Source: Nocardia australiensis (lineage in GTDB: Bacteria > Actinomycetota > Actinomycetes > Mycobacteriales > Mycobacteriaceae). From it: a stretch of 64,000 bases of DNA. The notes under the pieces were generated by a model that worked only from the letters and a program-made list of their open reading frames with translations, was not told the origin of the DNA and ran no database searches. Made by a program: the position numbers and the translations under genes. Below, piece by piece: positions 61,127-64,000 of the stretch; position 1 is the first letter of the stretch, and each line of letters opens with the position of its first letter. The stretch covers positions 2,604,001-2,668,000 of the forward strand of contig NZ_JAJFZM010000001.1 of the NCBI RefSeq assembly GCF_020733705.1, written 5' to 3'.

Positions 61127-62919
61127 CAGTACTTACGCTCCATCGGCTCGTAACGGGTCTGCACCACCGGCTTGAAGTCGAGGCGGATATCCGAGATGAG
61201 ATCCGGGCTCTCCTTGTAGGCCATCGTGTGACGCATGAAGTTCACGTCGTCGCGGTCCGGGTAGTCCTCGCGTGCGTGGCCGCCACGTGATTCCTTGCGG
61301 TTGAGCGCGCCGACCACGGTGACCTCGGCCAGCTCGAGCAGGAAGCCGAGCTCGACGGCCTCGAGCAGGTCGCTGTTGTAGCGCTTGCCCTTGTCCTGCA
61401 CCGTGATCCGCGAGTAACGCTCCTTGAGCGCGTGGATATCGGTGAGGGCCTGCTTGAGGGTGTCCTCGGTGCGGAACACGGCGGCGTTCATGTCCATCGT
61501 GTACTGCAATTCGGTGCGAATGTCGGCGACGCGCTCATTGCCATGATCGGACAGGATCAGCGCGAGCCAGTCCTGCACCATCCGCGCCGGGTTCTCCGGT
61601 AGCTCGACGAACTCCGAGCGGTGCGCGTGCGCGGCGGCCTCGATGCCCGCGCGCCGGCCGAACACGTTGATGTCCAGCAGCGAGTTGGTGCCGAGACGGT
61701 TGGAGCCGTGCACCGAAACGCACGCGCATTCACCCGCGGCGTACAGGCCGGGCACCACGTCAGTGTTGTTGCGCAGCACCTCGCCGTGGATGCGGGTCGG
61801 GATGCCACCCATCACGTAGTGACAGGTCGGCATGACCGGCACCAGTTCCTTCACCGGGTCCACACCCAGGTAGGTGCGCGCGAACTCGGTGATGTCGGGA
61901 AGCTTCTCCTCGAGCACGTCCTCGCCGAGGTGGGTCACGTCGATGTAGACGTAGTCCTTGTTCGGTCCGGCGCCGCGACCCTCCAGCACCTCGAGCACCA
62001 TCGAGCGGGCGACGATATCGCGCGGCGCGAGGTCCTTGATGGTGGGTGCGTAGCGTTCCATGAAGCGCTCGCCGCTGGCGTTGCGCAGGATGCCGCCCTC
62101 ACCGCGGACGGCCTCGGAGATCAGGATGCCGAGACCGGCGAGACCTGTCGGATGGAACTGGTGGAACTCCATGTCCTCCAACGGCAGACCCTTGCGGAAC
62201 ACGATCGCCATGCCGTCACCGGTCAGCGTGTGCGCGTTCGAGGTGGTCTTGTACATCCGGCCCGAGCCGCCGGTGGCGAAGATGATCGACTTGGCGTGGA
62301 AGACGTGGATTTCGCCGGTGGCAAGTTCGTAGGCGACGACACCGGTCGCGACCTGGCCGCGCTCGCTATCGCTCAGCACCAGGTCGAGCACATAGAACTC
62401 GTTGTAGAACTCCACGTCGTGCTTGACGCAGTTCTGGTACAGCGTCTGCAGGATCATGTGACCGGTGCGGTCGGCGGCGTAGCACGCGCGGCGGACCGGG
62501 GCCTTGCCGTGATCGCGGGTGTGCCCACCGAAGCGGCGCTGGTCGATCTTGCCCTCAGGGGTGCGGTTGAACGGCAGACCCATCTTCTCCAGGTCCATCA
62601 CCGCGTCGATGGCCTCCTTGGCCATGATCTCCGCGGCATCCTGGTCGACCAGATAGTCGCCACCCTTGACGGTGTCGAAGGTATGCCATTCCCAGTTGTC
62701 TTCTTCGACGTTGGCCAGCGCGGCACACATGCCGCCCTGGGCCGCGCCGGTGTGGCTGCGGGTCGGGTAGAGCTTGGTCAGGACGGCGGTGCGCGCCCGC
62801 GGCCCGGCCTCGATCGCCGCACGCATTCCGGCGCCACCGGCACCGACGATCACGACGTCGTAGCGGTGCTCCTGAACAGGACGATATTCACCGCTGATTC
62901 GTTCGCTGCGCTCACTCAT
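61126..62919 (-). CDS. sdhA: Succinate dehydrogenase flavoprotein subunit
   Basis: 597 residues. FAD motif VVIVGAGGAGMRAAIEA, the flavin-linked His56 in TRSHTGAAQGG, succinate site HPTGLAGLG and RGEGG, and active-site Arg/His in GSNRLGTNSLLD. Oxidises succinate to fumarate. Its first seven residues are MSERSER, the same as the mini-ORFs between sdhC and sdhD. The true conserved part starts near residue 15 (VQEHRYDVVIVG). Confidence 0.97.
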   Translation of the reverse strand: MSERSERISGEYRPVQEHRYDVVIVGAGGAGMRAAIEAGPRARTAVLTKLYPTRSHTGAAQGGMCAALANVEEDNWEWHTFDTVKGGDYLVDQDAAEIMAKEAIDAVMDLEKMGLPFNRTPEGKIDQRRFGGHTRDHGKAPVRRACYAADRTGHMILQTLYQNCVKHDVEFYNEFYVLDLVLSDSERGQVATGVVAYELATGEIHVFHAKSIIFATGGSGRMYKTTSNAHTLTGDGMAIVFRKGLPLEDMEFHQFHPTGLAGLGILISEAVRGEGGILRNASGERFMERYAPTIKDLAPRDIVARSMVLEVLEGRGAGPNKDYVYIDVTHLGEDVLEEKLPDITEFARTYLGVDPVKELVPVMPTCHYVMGGIPTRIHGEVLRNNTDVVPGLYAAGECACVSVHGSNRLGTNSLLDINVFGRRAGIEAAAHAHRSEFVELPENPARMVQDWLALILSDHGNERVADIRTELQYTMDMNAAVFRTEDTLKQALTDIHALKERYSRITVQDKGKRYNSDLLEAVELGFLLELAEVTVVGALNRKESRGGHAREDYPDRDDVNFMRHTMAYKESPDLISDIRLDFKPVVQTRYEPMERKY

Positions 62920-62935
62920 GCGAGGTGGCCTGTTC

Positions 62936-63367
62936 CTAACTGATGTTGGGGTCGAAGGTGAAGATGACGTACGTGCCGACGGCCACGATCAGGATCATCG
63001 AGACGGCCAGGGCGGTGTTCAGCCAGAAGCGGGTCGAGTCCTTGCGGGAGTAGTCCGCGATCACCGTGCGCAGGCCGTTGCCGCCGTGCAACTGGGCCAG
63101 CCACAGCATGCTCAGGTCCCAGATCTGCCAGAACGGGCTCGACCAGCGGCCCGCGACGAAGGCGAAGTTCAGACGCTTCACGCCGCCGTCGAGCAGCAGC
63201 ATGATCGCCATGTGGCCGAGTACGAGCACGATCAGCAGCAGGCCGGAGAAACGCATGAAAATCCACGCGTACTTCTCGAAGTTGTTGGTCGACCGAGCAC
63301 GCGGCGAGCGGGGCAGATCCAGGCTGGCCGGACGGTCGTAGGACTTACCGATAACGGGCGCGCTCAT
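62936..63367 (-). CDS. sdhD: Succinate dehydrogenase membrane subunit SdhD
   Basis: 143 residues with three membrane helices (WIFMRFSGLLLIVLVLGHMAIML, WSSPFWQIWDLSMLWLAQLHG, WLNTALAVSMILIVAVGTYVIF). The histidine in LVLGHMAI is a probable haem ligand. ATG 63367 overlaps the stop of mini-ORF 2 (ATGA). Confidence 0.94.
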   Translation of the reverse strand: MSAPVIGKSYDRPASLDLPRSPRARSTNNFEKYAWIFMRFSGLLLIVLVLGHMAIMLLLDGGVKRLNFAFVAGRWSSPFWQIWDLSMLWLAQLHGGNGLRTVIADYSRKDSTRFWLNTALAVSMILIVAVGTYVIFTFDPNIS

Positions 63368-63447
63368 GCCTCCACCTCGCTGGCGCTCGGCTCCGACATA
63401 ACCGCACTTGCGGCTGTGTTCATTGTTCGTTCGCTTCGCTCACTCAT
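63364..63447 (-). CDS. Mini-ORF 2 between sdhC and sdhD (27 aa)
   Basis: ATG 63447 encodes MSERSERTMNTAASAVMSEP then SASEVEA, stop TGA inside the sdhD ATGA. Identical to mini-ORF 1. Its start overlaps the stop of mini-ORF 1. Whether it is translated is unknown; the GGTGGAGGC just before each ATG gives an acceptable ribosome site. Confidence 0.5.
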   Translation of the reverse strand: MSERSERTMNTAASAVMSEPSASEVEA

Positions 63448-63524
63448 GCCTCCACCTCGCTGGCGCTCGGCTCCGACATAACCGCACTTGCGGCTGTGTT
63501 CATTGTTCGTTCGCTTCGCTCACT
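63365..63524. repeat. Two perfect 80-bp tandem repeats
   Basis: 63365-63444 and 63445-63524 are identical (unit CATGCCTCCACCTCGCTGGC and onward). Each unit holds one mini-ORF and a CCGCA-CT-TGCGG hairpin. A partial, diverged copy of the unit end is at the sdhA start (CTCACTCATGCGAGGTGG). Confidence 0.95.
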
Positions 63525-63527
63525 CAT
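63444..63527 (-). CDS. Mini-ORF 1 between sdhC and sdhD (27 aa)
   Basis: ATG 63527, two bases before the sdhC stop ends, encodes the same 27 residues as mini-ORF 2. Because unit length is 80 and ORF length 84 the units are linked by ATGA overlaps, so ribosomes could run from sdhC through both into sdhD. Confidence 0.5.
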   Translation of the reverse strand: MSERSERTMNTAASAVMSEPSASEVEA

Positions 63528-63529
63528 GA

Positions 63530-63928
63530 TCAGTGCTCCGTGAACAGGTAGAAGAACTGGCGACCGATCGCGGGGACGACCAGCACGAACCAGACGGCGA
63601 GGATGATCCAGAGCATCAGCTTCTGGTACTTCGGGCCCTTGGACCAGAAGTCGACCAGGATCACGCGGACGCCGTTGAGTGCGTGGAACAGCACGCAGAC
63701 GACAAGACCCATCTCCATCAGGGCGACGATGGGGCTCTTGTAGGTCTCGATGGCCTGGTTGTAGGTGTCGGGACTGACCCGAACCAGTGCGGTATCCAAG
63801 ACGTGCACGAAGAGGAAGAAGAAGATGGTGACACCGGTGATCCGGTGCAGCGCCCAGGACCACATTCCCGGGTCGCCTCGGTACAGCGTCTTCCGCTTCG
63901 GCTGTGCCGGAGCTTCTATCGTGGTCAT
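63530..63928 (-). CDS. sdhC: Succinate dehydrogenase cytochrome b subunit SdhC
   Basis: 132 residues, three membrane helices. GMWSWALHRITGVTIFFFLFVHVLDTAL contains the family motif HRITG and a haem-ligand candidate His. It then has MGLVVCVLFHALNGVRVIL and KLMLWIILAVWFVLVVPAI. ATG 63928 with GGAGG about 11 bases upstream; a TTG at 63946 lies before it. First gene of sdhCDAB; its promoter must lie in or beyond the last 72 bases of the window, where nothing else is seen. Confidence 0.95.
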   Translation of the reverse strand: MTTIEAPAQPKRKTLYRGDPGMWSWALHRITGVTIFFFLFVHVLDTALVRVSPDTYNQAIETYKSPIVALMEMGLVVCVLFHALNGVRVILVDFWSKGPKYQKLMLWIILAVWFVLVVPAIGRQFFYLFTEH

Positions 63929-64000
63929 AGAGTGCGGTGCCTCCAACGTCGTTGATGGACCCGGTCACAGATCCGACGCCGGCATGCGTTGGGGGGCGTT

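Noticed and set aside
63444..63968. 174-residue minus-strand frame through sdhC
   Set aside because: Only its last 27 codons (mini-ORF 1) make sense; the rest is an out-of-frame reading of sdhC.

Overview
The window is high-GC chromosomal DNA from a mycolic-acid actinomycete, most probably Nocardia or a close relative (inference). The evidence is the combination of a LexA-boxed dnaE2, a SAM-IV riboswitch on metY-metX, LppP/LprE and DUF3558 lipoproteins, an EspG/PPE-like type VII secretion (T7SS) cassette, DUF222-HNH and XRE-DUF5753/DUF397 genes. From memory, the order dnaE2, trmL, DUF3017, metX-metY, icd, trpS, BrkB, dacB, sdh follows the Mycobacterium tuberculosis Rv3370c-Rv3316 backbone. 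All homology calls are by eye; no search was run.

Layout. 1-23.6 kb is mostly conserved housekeeping: a partial SDR, an SOS-boxed TPR-like gene, a VOC gene, dnaE2 with its SOS box, DUF4349 and DUF167 genes, trmL, DUF3017 and DUF3558 genes, metY-metX behind a SAM-IV riboswitch and a poly-cysteine upstream ORF, icd, an MFS exporter, a protein-glutaminase-like ORF, a lipoprotein, a hydrolase, xthA coupled to a barnase-barstar pair, a TetR gene, trpS and a BrkB-family membrane protein. 23.7-51.2 kb is accessory: a four-gene EspG/PPE-like T7SS cassette, an XRE-DUF5753/DUF397 pair, VOC and DHFR-like enzymes, a region broken by an ISL3-family element whose two halves now point toward each other, an N-acyl-amino-acid hydrolase, an IS110 left-end remnant, a DrrAB-type exporter with its TetR, a DUF222-HNH gene with an SOS box on its start codon, two small-protein T7SS-like loci, and several TetR/enzyme pairs with long palindromic operators. 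51.2-64 kb returns to the backbone: dacB, an MFS/TetR pair, phenylalanine hydroxylase, an orphan VapB-like antitoxin, radC, a FUSC transporter, a second RDD gene next to a dead dacB fragment, and the sdhCDAB operon with two tandem 27-codon mini-ORFs between sdhC and sdhD.

The strongest points for follow-up are the riboswitch plus Cys-codon leader ahead of metY-metX, the mini-ORF array in sdh, the split and inverted ISL3 element, the decayed RDD-dacB duplication, the second T7SS operon with very short or decayed genes at its tail, and the glutaminase-like ORF. Many regulators here (TetR, MerR-type, LexA) leave clear palindromes, so a regulatory map can be drawn largely from sequence.
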